A program made the position numbers and the translations under genes. Shown in pieces: positions 7,336 through 15,151 of a DNA stretch of 64,000 bases (its first letter is position 1; the number at the start of each line of letters is the position of its first letter). The notes beneath the pieces were generated by a model. It searched no databases. It was not told the DNA's origin and worked only from the letters and a program-made list of their open reading frames with translations. The stretch is from Myxococcales bacterium (lineage in GTDB: Bacteria > Myxococcota_A > Bradymonadia > UBA7976 > UBA1532). The stretch covers positions 94,188 to 158,187 of the forward strand of contig JACKDL010000016.1 of NCBI GenBank assembly GCA_020633555.1. The letters run 5' to 3'.

Positions 7336-10101
7336 TCAACCGCCGAGGATCCGCCAGACCCCCACCAGCGCGTAGCCGTCCTCCAGCGTCTCGATGACCT
7401 CGGCGCCGGCGGGCCCCAGCCGGCCGCGCAGCTTGCGCACCGCCACCCGCAGGCGGTTGTCGTGCTGCAGCGGGTGGTAGTCGTCGATGCCCCAGGCGCG
7501 GGCGATGAGCTGCTCCTTGTCCGCCCGACCGCCCAGATCCAGCAGGGCCTCCAGCAGGCCGCGCAGGGTGGCGTGGCGGCTCAGGTCGCCCACCACCTCG
7601 GGGCCGCACCAGACCACCCCACGGGCCTGGTCCAGGCCCCACCCGGGCGCCCACGCCTCGGGGCCCGTGACCCCGTCGGCGCGCTGCCAGCCGGGCAGGG
7701 CCGTGGCCTCGAAGGCGGCGGCCTCCAGCGGATCCAGCGGGCCGTCGGCGCCCAGCCACCAGCGGGCCCAGCGGCAGCGGGTGCGCGCGCCGGCGCGGTC
7801 GGCAGCCCATGCCTCGAGCTGCTCAGGCGGCGCCAGGCGGCCCTGGGCGAAGAACGCGGCCTCCTCGGCCAGCCGTGGCAGCCGCAGCGTGGCGGCGACG
7901 GCGGCCACCGCGGCGGCGGTGCGGGCCAGGTGATCGGCGTCACCGCGGGCGAAGGCGGTCCACAGGCGCAGCCGGTGGATGTCGAGCTGCTGCAGGGTGT
8001 GGCCGCCTGGCTCCAGCAGGCCCCACGCGGCGTCCAGGGCGGCGTCGGCGGCCTCTGCGGCGCCGGCGGCCAGGCGGGCGGTGGCGTGGGCCAGGGTGAC
8101 CAGTGCCTGGTGCTCCCGCGGGGTGGCCGCCAGGGCGGGGTCGTCCAGGGGCGGGGCCGCGAGCGCGTGGCCCCAGCGGGCGGCGTGGCGGGCGCGCGTG
8201 AGGTCGCGGTTGGTGGCCATGAGGCCGGTGGGCACCTCGGCGGGCTGGGGCGGGCCCAGGGCCTCGGGGGGGCGGGCCTCGTTCAGGGCGACCCGCGCCA
8301 GGAGCTGATCGGCAAAGGCGCGCACGTCGGCGGCCATGCCGGGGCCCATGCGGTCGCAGTCGTGGGCCAGGGCGCGCACCGTGGCCTCGAAGTCGGCGGG
8401 GGCGCCCTGCCACTCGTCGGCCACCACCTGCGAGGCGCGCACGAACAGCAGCCGCGCAGCGGGGATGTGCCCGGCGCGCTCCAGGCGATCGGCGATGGCC
8501 CGGGCGCGGTCGAAGGCGGCCCGCTGGGCGAAGGCGTTGGCGGCCATCTCCAGGGTGATGCGGCCCGACAGGGCGTCGCCGGCCCGGTCGGCCCGGGTGG
8601 CCAGCAGGCCCTCCAGCACCCGCTCGGCGTCGCGCAGGCGCTGGCCCATGAGGTACAGCCGGGCCATGCCCAGCCAGCCGCGCAGGGCCAGGGCGGGGGA
8701 CAGGCCGCCGGCGCCCAGCAGGGCCTCCACCCGGGCCGCGGCGGCGTCGCCGTCGCCGGTGAGGGCGGCCACCTCGGCCTCCAGGAGCGCGGCCTCGACG
8801 GCGACGGCGCCGGCCCGTTCCTCCAGGGCGGCGCAGTGGGTGAGCGCGTCGGCGAAGCGCCCCTGGCCGAAGCGACCGCGCGCGGCCTCCAGCCGCGCCA
8901 GGTCGCGGCCGCGGGGGGTGGGGGCCTGGGACAGGGCCACGGCGGCGGCGGCCACCGCCCCTTCGCCGTCGCCGGCCTGACGGGCCACGCGCGCGCTCAG
9001 CAAGTGCCCCAGCCAGCTCCGGGCCTCGCCGACCACGGCGTCGCGGGCGGCGGGGTCACCCCACTCCCGAGCGCACCAGCGGTGCCAGTCGGCCAGCTCG
9101 GCGTGGGCGGCGAGGGCGGCGGGGGCGGCCTCCAGCAGGCGGAAGGCGTCCCCGGCCAGGCCGCGCTCGCACAGGGCGTGGCCCACCCGGGTCAGCAGGG
9201 CCTGCGCGGCGGCGCCGTGGCCGTGGATCAGCCACAGGCGCAGGGCCTCCAGGTGGGCGTCGTCGTGGGCCGGCAGCGCGGCCAGCCGCTGCGCCAGGGC
9301 GTGGGCCTCGGCGGGGTCGGTGGGCGCGGGCGGCGGGCGGCGCAGGGCCACGGCGTCGCCGGCCCGGGCCAGCTCGCCGGCGTGGTCCAGGGCGCGCAGA
9401 TCGGGGCTGTCAGGGGCCAGGCCCAGGGCGGCCAGCATGGGGCCGTCGGCGGGGCGGCGCAGCCAGGCGAGCCGGGCCCGGGTGGCCGCCAGGGCGTCGT
9501 CGTCCACCGCGGGCAGCGGGGGGGGCGGGGTGGTGGCGGCCTGCGGCGCCAGGCGCAGGGCGGGAGCGGCCTGGACCAACCCGGCAGGGGCGACGCGGGC
9601 GGTGAGGATCCAACGGCTGACCTGGGCGTAGCGGGCCAGATCAGACAACAGGGCCAGATCGGGGGCGCCCAGGGTGTCCACGTCGTCCACCACCACCAAC
9701 CAGCGGCCGGCGTCGGCCAGGTCGATGAGCGCGGCGCGGGCGGCGGCCGCGTCGATGGCCAGCGGCCCCCAGTCGGGCGAGGGCAGGTCGCCCAGGGCCA
9801 GGATGCGCCGCAGGCGGGCTTCGAGCGGCTCGGCGCCCAGGGCGGCGGCGCCCACGTGGGCGGCGTGCTCGGGGTGGCCGCCGTCGGCGCGCCAGCGGGC
9901 GGCGGCGGCCAGGGCCAGGGCGCTCTTGCCGCTCTGGGGCGGGCCGTGCAGCAGGGCCACCGGCCCTTGGGCCAGCCAGCCGGTGACTGTGGCCAGCTCG
10001 GGGCCTCGATCACGAAAGCCCGGCGGCGGGTTTGGCAGGCGGAACGCCAACGGCAGCAGCGATTTCCCGGAGGGGGCGGGGGCCGGGACATCACGGGACA
10101 T
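7336..10101 (-). CDS. Large P-loop ATPase / transcriptional regulator with C-terminal winged helix
   Basis: A 921-residue protein. Start 10101 was chosen because the sequence before it reads GAGGTGGAGCTG, a good ribosome site. A P-loop domain lies near the N-terminus: Walker A GPPQSGKS (residues 53-60) and Walker B WLVVVDDVD (Asp139-140). A very long Ala/Arg/Leu-rich helical middle follows, of TPR type. The last 100 or so residues form an OmpR/PhoB-like winged helix (HDNRLRVAVRKLRGRLG, then VIETLEDGYALVG). This matches STAND-type regulators that sense a ligand through the helical repeats, although the DNA-binding domain is more usual at the other end. It diverges from the Cys-rich lipoprotein at 10218, a plausible target. 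Confidence 0.85.
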   Translation of the reverse strand: MSRDVPAPAPSGKSLLPLAFRLPNPPPGFRDRGPELATVTGWLAQGPVALLHGPPQSGKSALALAAAARWRADGGHPEHAAHVGAAALGAEPLEARLRRILALGDLPSPDWGPLAIDAAAARAALIDLADAGRWLVVVDDVDTLGAPDLALLSDLARYAQVSRWILTARVAPAGLVQAAPALRLAPQAATTPPPPLPAVDDDALAATRARLAWLRRPADGPMLAALGLAPDSPDLRALDHAGELARAGDAVALRRPPPAPTDPAEAHALAQRLAALPAHDDAHLEALRLWLIHGHGAAAQALLTRVGHALCERGLAGDAFRLLEAAPAALAAHAELADWHRWCAREWGDPAARDAVVGEARSWLGHLLSARVARQAGDGEGAVAAAAVALSQAPTPRGRDLARLEAARGRFGQGRFADALTHCAALEERAGAVAVEAALLEAEVAALTGDGDAAAARVEALLGAGGLSPALALRGWLGMARLYLMGQRLRDAERVLEGLLATRADRAGDALSGRITLEMAANAFAQRAAFDRARAIADRLERAGHIPAARLLFVRASQVVADEWQGAPADFEATVRALAHDCDRMGPGMAADVRAFADQLLARVALNEARPPEALGPPQPAEVPTGLMATNRDLTRARHAARWGHALAAPPLDDPALAATPREHQALVTLAHATARLAAGAAEAADAALDAAWGLLEPGGHTLQQLDIHRLRLWTAFARGDADHLARTAAAVAAVAATLRLPRLAEEAAFFAQGRLAPPEQLEAWAADRAGARTRCRWARWWLGADGPLDPLEAAAFEATALPGWQRADGVTGPEAWAPGWGLDQARGVVWCGPEVVGDLSRHATLRGLLEALLDLGGRADKEQLIARAWGIDDYHPLQHDNRLRVAVRKLRGRLGPAGAEVIETLEDGYALVGVWRILGG

Positions 10102-10217
10102 CAGCTCCACCTCAATACGCGGCGGCCGGGCGGCGTTCAGGGGGCGCATCCAGCGAGGTGACCCCGGGCAAAGGGGCCCGGTCAGCCCGCGGAACGAAGC
10201 CACAAAGGAGCCATACG

Positions 10218-11405
10218 ATGCGTGATCTCAACGAGCAGGTGAAGTGCGCCCGGACCCTGACCCCCACCGGCCTGGCCTTGGCCGTGGCCCTGTTCGCCGG
10301 CTGCGCGCCGGGCGGCGGCAGCGGCGGCAACGGGGGCAGCGGCGGCAGTGCGGGGGGCGCGGGCGGCGCGGGCGGCGGGGGCAGCGCGCCGGTGAGCTGC
10401 CGGGCCGACGCCGAGTGCGGGGCCGACGCCTACTGCGACCTCAGCGCGGCGGCGAAGTCGGGCGCCGCGCCGGCCGGGGGCGCCTTCAAGGACGGTGGTG
10501 CCTTCGAGTGTTTCGATGACTGCGTGTTCGACTGCGACGTGAACGACCTGGCGTGCGAGGCGGCCTGCGCCGATGAGTGCGGCCTGAACACGCTGCCCTG
10601 CGGCCAGCTCTGCGACGAGCTGTGCCAGGGCGACGCCGGGTGCGTCGCCGAGTGCGTGCCAGCCTGCGAAGCGGACCGGGCCGGCCAGCCGGGCGGGGGC
10701 GAGCAGCCGGGCGGGGGCGAGCAGCCGGGCGGGGGCGAGCAGCCGGGCGGGGGCGAGCAGCCGGGCGGCGAATTGCCCAACAACTGCGACGACTTGTGCG
10801 CGGCGCAGTGCGGCGGGCAGGCGCCCTGTGAGCAGGCGTGCGTGATGGCCTGCGAGGCCGAGGCGAGCGGCGGCGGCAACGGCGGCGGCAGCGCGGGCGG
10901 TGGGAACGCGGGCGGTGGCAACGGCGGCGGCGCGGCGCCCAGCGGCGTCTGCCGGCCCCGGCCGGCGGGCGGGGGGCAGCAGCCCGAGCCCGAGCCCGAG
11001 CAGCCCGCCGCCATGAGTTGGGGTGGCACCTGGTCGTTCCAGGTGGCCTACACCGCGGAGTGCTCGTGGTCGGTGCGCGACATGCCGCCCGCCGCCCAGG
11101 ACTACCGGGTGACCGGGGTGCTGACCGCCGACGGCGGGGCGGTGACGGCCAGCTTCAACGGCGACAACTACATCATGACCGGCACGGGCAACGCCGAGCG
11201 GCTGCTGCTGTCGGGCGCCTTCCCGGGCCGCGATCACAACGGCGACGTGGCCAGCATCGTCGAGCGGGACAACACGGTGGAGATCACCATCACCGAGATC
11301 GTCGACGCGAACACGGTGCGCGGGACCCTCAGCGGGCGCTACGACACCACGGGCGGCATCGGCTGCACCATCGCCGCCGGCGGCACGGTGGAGATGACCC
11401 GCTGA
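10218..11405 (+). CDS. Cys-rich, Gly-repeat lipoprotein
   Basis: A 395-residue lipoprotein. Start 10218 has AAAGGAG seven bases upstream and gives a signal ending LFAGC (Cys near residue 29). The mature chain is a patchwork. A Gly/Ser linker is followed by a Cys-rich block with CDDxC-type spacing (about residues 60-150). Perfect QPGGGE repeats, a second Cys-rich block and another Gly linker come next. The C-terminal domain of about 130 residues is beta-rich (WGGTWSFQVAYT to GGTVEMTR) and looks lipocalin-like or barrel-like. No catalytic motif is seen. It is divergent from the winged-helix ATPase at 7336-10101, which may control it. Confidence 0.8.
   Translation: MRDLNEQVKCARTLTPTGLALAVALFAGCAPGGGSGGNGGSGGSAGGAGGAGGGGSAPVSCRADAECGADAYCDLSAAAKSGAAPAGGAFKDGGAFECFDDCVFDCDVNDLACEAACADECGLNTLPCGQLCDELCQGDAGCVAECVPACEADRAGQPGGGEQPGGGEQPGGGEQPGGGEQPGGELPNNCDDLCAAQCGGQAPCEQACVMACEAEASGGGNGGGSAGGGNAGGGNGGGAAPSGVCRPRPAGGGQQPEPEPEQPAAMSWGGTWSFQVAYTAECSWSVRDMPPAAQDYRVTGVLTADGGAVTASFNGDNYIMTGTGNAERLLLSGAFPGRDHNGDVASIVERDNTVEITITEIVDANTVRGTLSGRYDTTGGIGCTIAAGGTVEMTR
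10686..10771 (+). repeat. In-frame 18-bp tandem repeat (QPGGGE units)
   Basis: Four perfect copies of an 18-bp unit (10686-10703, 10704-10721, 10722-10739, 10740-10757) and a partial fifth copy encode QPGGGE repeats in the lipoprotein that starts at 10218. Because the unit is a multiple of three, copy-number change by slippage would keep the frame. Confidence 0.95.
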
Positions 11406-11542
11406 GGTCACCCCCAAGCCCCCTGGCGATCAGCGTTTCCTCCCACCCGAACCACCTGGCGAACGCCGCCGCCGCCCATCGGCCCCACAACGCCTCGATC
11501 TTCAACTTCTCCCACCCCCTTCGAATTGCCGCGACGGAGCGG

Positions 11543-11642
11543 GCGCCGGGCTGGCCGGCGATGGGGCGCCCGCAGCCCCCTGGGTGCGGCGAAGCCGCGG
11601 CCAGGGGGCGAGGATTTGCCCCTGAGCTGGCCAGCCCGGCGC
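11543..11642. repeat. Nested inverted repeat (long imperfect hairpin)
   Basis: The outer arms are 14 bp and perfectly complementary (GCGCCGGGCTGGCC at 11543-11556 with its complement at 11629-11642). Inside them a second pair of 9-bp arms (11575-11583 with 11601-11609) encloses a third stem of 5 bp (11586-11590 with 11594-11598) around a GAA loop. The whole could fold into a hairpin of about 100 nt in DNA or RNA. It could be an intergenic repeat family or a structured transcript end. Confidence 0.7.
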
Positions 11643-11670
11643 TCGCGGTGAGCGGCCACCCGCAGCCGAA

Positions 11671-11700
11671 GGGGTAGACCGGCGCCAGCCGGTCTACCCC
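11671..11700. terminator. Perfect 13-bp hairpin between convergent genes
   Basis: GGGGTAGACCGGC (11671-11683) pairs perfectly with 11688-11700 around a GCCA loop. It lies between the 3' ends of the convergent genes ending at 11405 and 11777, so it could end transcription from both sides. It lacks a U tract, so termination is inferred from position and strength only. Confidence 0.45.
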
Positions 11701-11776
11701 GACACCCACACGGCCCGTCCCCACCTGGCCATCAGCCGCCCGAACCGACCTGAACCACCCAAGCCACCGCAGACCC

Positions 11777-13255
11777 TCACGGCGTGGGCAGCAGCCGCCC
11801 CGTGAGGTGATCAAGGGCGGCCTGCCCGATGGCCACATCGGCCCGGGCCTGGGCCACCCGCAGGGCCGCCGCCCGGCGGTCCTGCTCGGCCACCACCCAC
11901 GCCAGCGCGGTGTCGGCGCCGGCCTGGTGGCGGGCCCGCGCCGCCTCGGCGCTCTCGGCGGCCACCGCCGCCGTGGCCGTGGCCGCGGCGAGCTGGGCCT
12001 GGGCCGCCGCCACTCCCTCGAGCTGCTGCACCGCCTGGGCCTCGGCCGCCTCGCGGGCCTGCTGCAGACGGGCGCGGGCGGCCCGCTCGGCCAGGCGGGC
12101 GCGCTCGGCCTCGGCGGCCCGCCCCGTACCCACCACCGGCAGGCTCAGGCTCAGGCCCACGTACCCACTGAGCGCCTCGCCGGTGGCGGTCATGCCCACC
12201 GCGTCGCCCAGCGACTGATCGCCCAGGCCGGCGGCGCTCACCCAGGCGCTGGCGTCCAGCGCGGGCAGGGCCTGGTTCGCCGCGGCGTCCGCCTGGATGC
12301 GGGCCTGCTCGACGGCGGCGGCCAGCTCGGCCAGATCGGGCGCCGCGGCGCGGGCCTCGGCGGCCACGGTGGCGGCCGGCGGTAGCTCCGGGGGCAGGGG
12401 CGGGGCCTCGGCGGCGATGGCCACCGGGGCGGCGGCGTCGCCCTCGATGAGCCGGGCCAGGGCCACCGTGCGCTGCCGGGCGAGGCTGCGGGCGCTGGCC
12501 AGGGCCTCGCGCACCTGGGCCACCTGGGTGCGCAGGGGCAGGGTGTCGGTGGGGGGCAGGGCGCCGGCGTCCACCCGCTGGCGGGTCTCGTCGAGCTGCC
12601 GCTCGGCCACGGCCAGGGCAGCCACCTGGATGGCCTGGGCCGCCTGCGCCGCCCAGAGCTGCCACCAGGCGGTGCGCACGTCACGGGCCAGGGCGCTGGC
12701 GGTGCGCAGGCGGGCACGCTCGGCGGCGGTGCGGGCTTGGCCGGCAACCCCCAGCGCGGCCTCGCCGGCCGCGCGCCCGAAGCCCCGCAGCAGGGGCTGG
12801 GTGAGTCGCAGGGTGAGGTTGAGGCCGTAGGTGGGGCCCACGGTCACGCGCTGGGCCAGGAAGGGCTGCACCACGTCGCGGGCGGCGGTGTTGAAGCCCA
12901 GCTCGGCGCTCACGGTGGTGCCGACGGCGAAGGGCTTGCTCAGGGCGAGCCGCCCCGTGAGGTCGTGGCCCATGGCCAGGTTGATGCCGTCGCCGCCCAG
13001 GCTGGGGGTGGTGCTGCGGGTGTAGCCCACCTCGGCGGTGAGGGTGGGCACGAAGCCGTGGGCCTCGCGCACCACGGCCTGCTGGGCCTGCTCGGCGGCC
13101 AGCAGCGCGGCGCGCAGGCCGGGGTCGCGCTCGGCGGCCCGGACCACGGCGTCGTCGGGCCCCAGGGGGGCGGCTGCCACGGGCGCAGCGAGGCAGAAGC
13201 AGGTCAGGGCCAGCCACGACGGGCGGGCCACGCTGGACAGACGGCGGCTACTCAT
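11777..13255 (-). CDS. TolC-family outer-membrane efflux protein
   Basis: A 492-residue protein with an export signal (hydrophobic core LALTCFCLAAPVAAA). It has the two-repeat layout of outer-membrane efflux proteins. Each half has a strand-rich stretch (SKPFAVGTTVSAELGFN; GYVGLSLSLPVVG) and long Ala-rich helices with heptad character. TolC-type proteins form the outer-membrane tunnel of tripartite exporters. It overlaps the 3' end of the upstream permease gene by 8 bp (13248-13255) and is the last gene of the operon that begins at 16479, which supplies the matching adaptor, ATPase and permease. Confidence 0.88.
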   Translation of the reverse strand: MSSRRLSSVARPSWLALTCFCLAAPVAAAPLGPDDAVVRAAERDPGLRAALLAAEQAQQAVVREAHGFVPTLTAEVGYTRSTTPSLGGDGINLAMGHDLTGRLALSKPFAVGTTVSAELGFNTAARDVVQPFLAQRVTVGPTYGLNLTLRLTQPLLRGFGRAAGEAALGVAGQARTAAERARLRTASALARDVRTAWWQLWAAQAAQAIQVAALAVAERQLDETRQRVDAGALPPTDTLPLRTQVAQVREALASARSLARQRTVALARLIEGDAAAPVAIAAEAPPLPPELPPAATVAAEARAAAPDLAELAAAVEQARIQADAAANQALPALDASAWVSAAGLGDQSLGDAVGMTATGEALSGYVGLSLSLPVVGTGRAAEAERARLAERAARARLQQAREAAEAQAVQQLEGVAAAQAQLAAATATAAVAAESAEAARARHQAGADTALAWVVAEQDRRAAALRVAQARADVAIGQAALDHLTGRLLPTP

Positions 13256-14450
13256 GGCGCAACGCCTCGATGGGGTCCAGGTGGGCGGCCTTGCGGGCGG
13301 GGACGTAGCCGAACACCACGCCCACGCCGGCCGAGAACACGAAGGCGAGCAGGCTCACGTTGGGCACGAAGACGTAGGGCAGGCCCAGCTTGCTCGTGGC
13401 CAGGTACGAGCCGCCGACGCCGAGCCCGATGCCGATCAGGCCGCCCAGCGTGGACAGCAGCGCAGCCTCCACCAGGAACTGGCGCATCACCTCGGCGCCC
13501 CGGGCGCCCACGGCCATGCGCACGCCGATCTCGCGGGTCCGCTCGGTGACCGACACCAGCATGATGTTCATGATCCCGATGCCGCCCACCAGCAGGCTCA
13601 CGGCGGCGATGCCCCCCAGCAGGGTGGTCAGCACGTCGTTCGACTGGTTCACCCGGGCGGCGATCTCCTTCATGTCGCGCACGGCGAAGTCGTCGGCCTG
13701 GCCGGGCCCGATGCGGCGGCGCTCGCGGAGCAGGGCCTCGATGTCGGCCTGGGCCTGGGCGGTGCGGCCGTCGTTGGCCGAGACGAACACCATCGGCACG
13801 TGCGTGTTGCCCGCCAGGCGGCGCTGCACCGTGCGGATGGGCATGGCGATGAAGTCGTCGGGATCGTCGCCCATCATCGACTGCTTGCTCTGCAGCACGC
13901 CGATGACCTCGCACGACACGGCCCCCACCCGCAGGCGCTCGCCCAGGGGCGGCTGCCCGGCGAACAGCTCCTTGTTCACGGTGGCGCCCAGCACGCACAC
14001 CGGGGCGGCGCCGTTGAGCTCGAAGGCCTCGAAGGGGCGCCCCTGGGCCAGGGGCCAGTCGCGCACGGTGAAGAAGGCGTTGTCGGTGCCGGTGATCTTG
14101 GTGGGCCAGTTGCGGTTGCCCCAGACGGCCAGGCCGCTGGCGCCTGCGGTGGGGGCCACGGTCACGCCGGGCACCTCGCGGCGCAGGGCGGCCACGTCGT
14201 CCAGATCGAAGGGCTGGGCGTCGCCGCGGGCGCCGTGAGGGCCCGGGCCGCCGGCGCCGGGGTGCACCATCAGCAGGTTCTGGCCCAGGCTGGCGATCTG
14301 CTCGGTGACCGACTTCTTCGCGGCCTCGCCGAGCTGCACCATGCCGATCACGGCGCCCACGCCGATGACCACGCCCAACATGGTCAGCAGCGACCGCAGC
14401 GGGTTGCGGGCGATGGCCTGCAGGGCCATGGCCACGGTCTGGGCGATCAC
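13248..14450 (-). CDS. MacB-type ABC transporter permease
   Basis: A 400-residue permease of the MacB/FtsX fold. One transmembrane helix near the N-terminus is followed by a large periplasmic domain and three C-terminal helices (ISLLVGGIGIMNIMLV, then the segments near residues 315-385). The motif GGIGIMNIML with VTERTREIGVRMAVGA is diagnostic. The start is a GTG at 14450 overlapping the ATPase stop as GTGA. The ATPase is a separate gene, unlike E. coli MacB where both are fused. Together with the MacA-like and TolC-like neighbours it should form a tripartite export pump; the substrate is not evident. Confidence 0.88.
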   Translation of the reverse strand: MIAQTVAMALQAIARNPLRSLLTMLGVVIGVGAVIGMVQLGEAAKKSVTEQIASLGQNLLMVHPGAGGPGPHGARGDAQPFDLDDVAALRREVPGVTVAPTAGASGLAVWGNRNWPTKITGTDNAFFTVRDWPLAQGRPFEAFELNGAAPVCVLGATVNKELFAGQPPLGERLRVGAVSCEVIGVLQSKQSMMGDDPDDFIAMPIRTVQRRLAGNTHVPMVFVSANDGRTAQAQADIEALLRERRRIGPGQADDFAVRDMKEIAARVNQSNDVLTTLLGGIAAVSLLVGGIGIMNIMLVSVTERTREIGVRMAVGARGAEVMRQFLVEAALLSTLGGLIGIGLGVGGSYLATSKLGLPYVFVPNVSLLAFVFSAGVGVVFGYVPARKAAHLDPIEALRHE

Positions 14451-15151
14451 GCCAGCACCTCGGCGGGCGGGCCGTCCCGCTGGACCAGGCCGTCGCTGAA
14501 CCACAGCACCCGCTGGGCGAAGGCGGCGGCCTCGGCCTCGTGGGTCACCATGACCACCGTGATCCCGCGCTCGCGGTTCAGACGCTGCAGCAGGCCCAGC
14601 AGCTCGGCGCTGCGGGCGCTGTCGAGGTTGCCGGTGGGCTCGTCGGCGAGCACCACGTCGGGGTGGGTCACCAGGGCGCGGGCCACGGCCACCCGCTGCT
14701 GCTGCCCACCCGAGAGCTGGGCGGGGCCGTGGTGGGCGCGATCGGCCAGCCCCACCAGATCCAGCATCTCCAGCGCCCGGCGCAGCCGCTCGCGGCGGGG
14801 CACCCGCTGGTAGATCAGGGGCAGCATGACGTTGTCCAGCGCGCTGGTGCGGGGCAGCAGGTTGAAGCTCTGGAACACAAAACCCAGGTAGTGCCGGCGC
14901 AGCAGGGCGAGCTGGTCGCGGTCGCAGCGGCCCACGTCCACGTCGCGGAAGCGGTACTGGCCGGCGGTGGGGCGGTCCAGGGCGCCCAGCACGTTCATGC
15001 AGGTGCTCTTGCCCGAGCCGCTGGCGCCCATGACGGCCACGAACTCGCCGGCCTGGATCGTGAAGCTGACGCCCGCCAGCGCGCGCACCTCGGTGCTGCC
15101 CTGGCCGTAGATCCGGGTCACGTCGCGCAGGGCGATGAGCGGGGCGCTCAT
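14447..15151 (-). CDS. MacB/LolD-type ABC transporter ATPase
   Basis: A 234-residue ATPase with Walker A GASGSGKST, the LSGGQQQRVAVARAL signature, Walker B VVLADEPTGNLD and the switch His in MVTHEAEAA. These are the features of the MacB/LolD/FtsE class. The start at 15151 overlaps the adaptor stop as ATGA; an upstream in-frame extension exists but only shadows the adaptor gene. It powers the permease encoded immediately downstream. Confidence 0.92.
   Translation of the reverse strand: MSAPLIALRDVTRIYGQGSTEVRALAGVSFTIQAGEFVAVMGASGSGKSTCMNVLGALDRPTAGQYRFRDVDVGRCDRDQLALLRRHYLGFVFQSFNLLPRTSALDNVMLPLIYQRVPRRERLRRALEMLDLVGLADRAHHGPAQLSGGQQQRVAVARALVTHPDVVLADEPTGNLDSARSAELLGLLQRLNRERGITVVMVTHEAEAAAFAQRVLWFSDGLVQRDGPPAEVLA

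Larger units (their letters stand above)
11406..11776. other. Intergenic region between convergent genes
   Basis: This 371-bp stretch lies between the ends of the Cys-rich lipoprotein and the TolC-like gene and is the only gap above 300 bp. A 169-codon open frame crosses it on the minus strand, but its ribosome site, composition and overlaps do not support a gene. The region holds the nested inverted repeat at 11543-11642 and the hairpin at 11671-11700. No promoter was recognised. Confidence 0.7.

Noticed and set aside
7462..10161. 899-codon open frame on the plus strand
   Set aside because: Antisense to the P-loop/winged-helix regulator, which has clear motifs. The frame is Gly/Gln/Ala-rich without domains.
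10686..10771. CRISPR array
   Set aside because: The repeats are contiguous and in frame, with no spacers.
11329..11838. 169-codon minus-strand frame over the intergenic gap
   Set aside because: It overlaps coding DNA at both ends, lacks a ribosome site, and its sequence is mostly the palindromic region.
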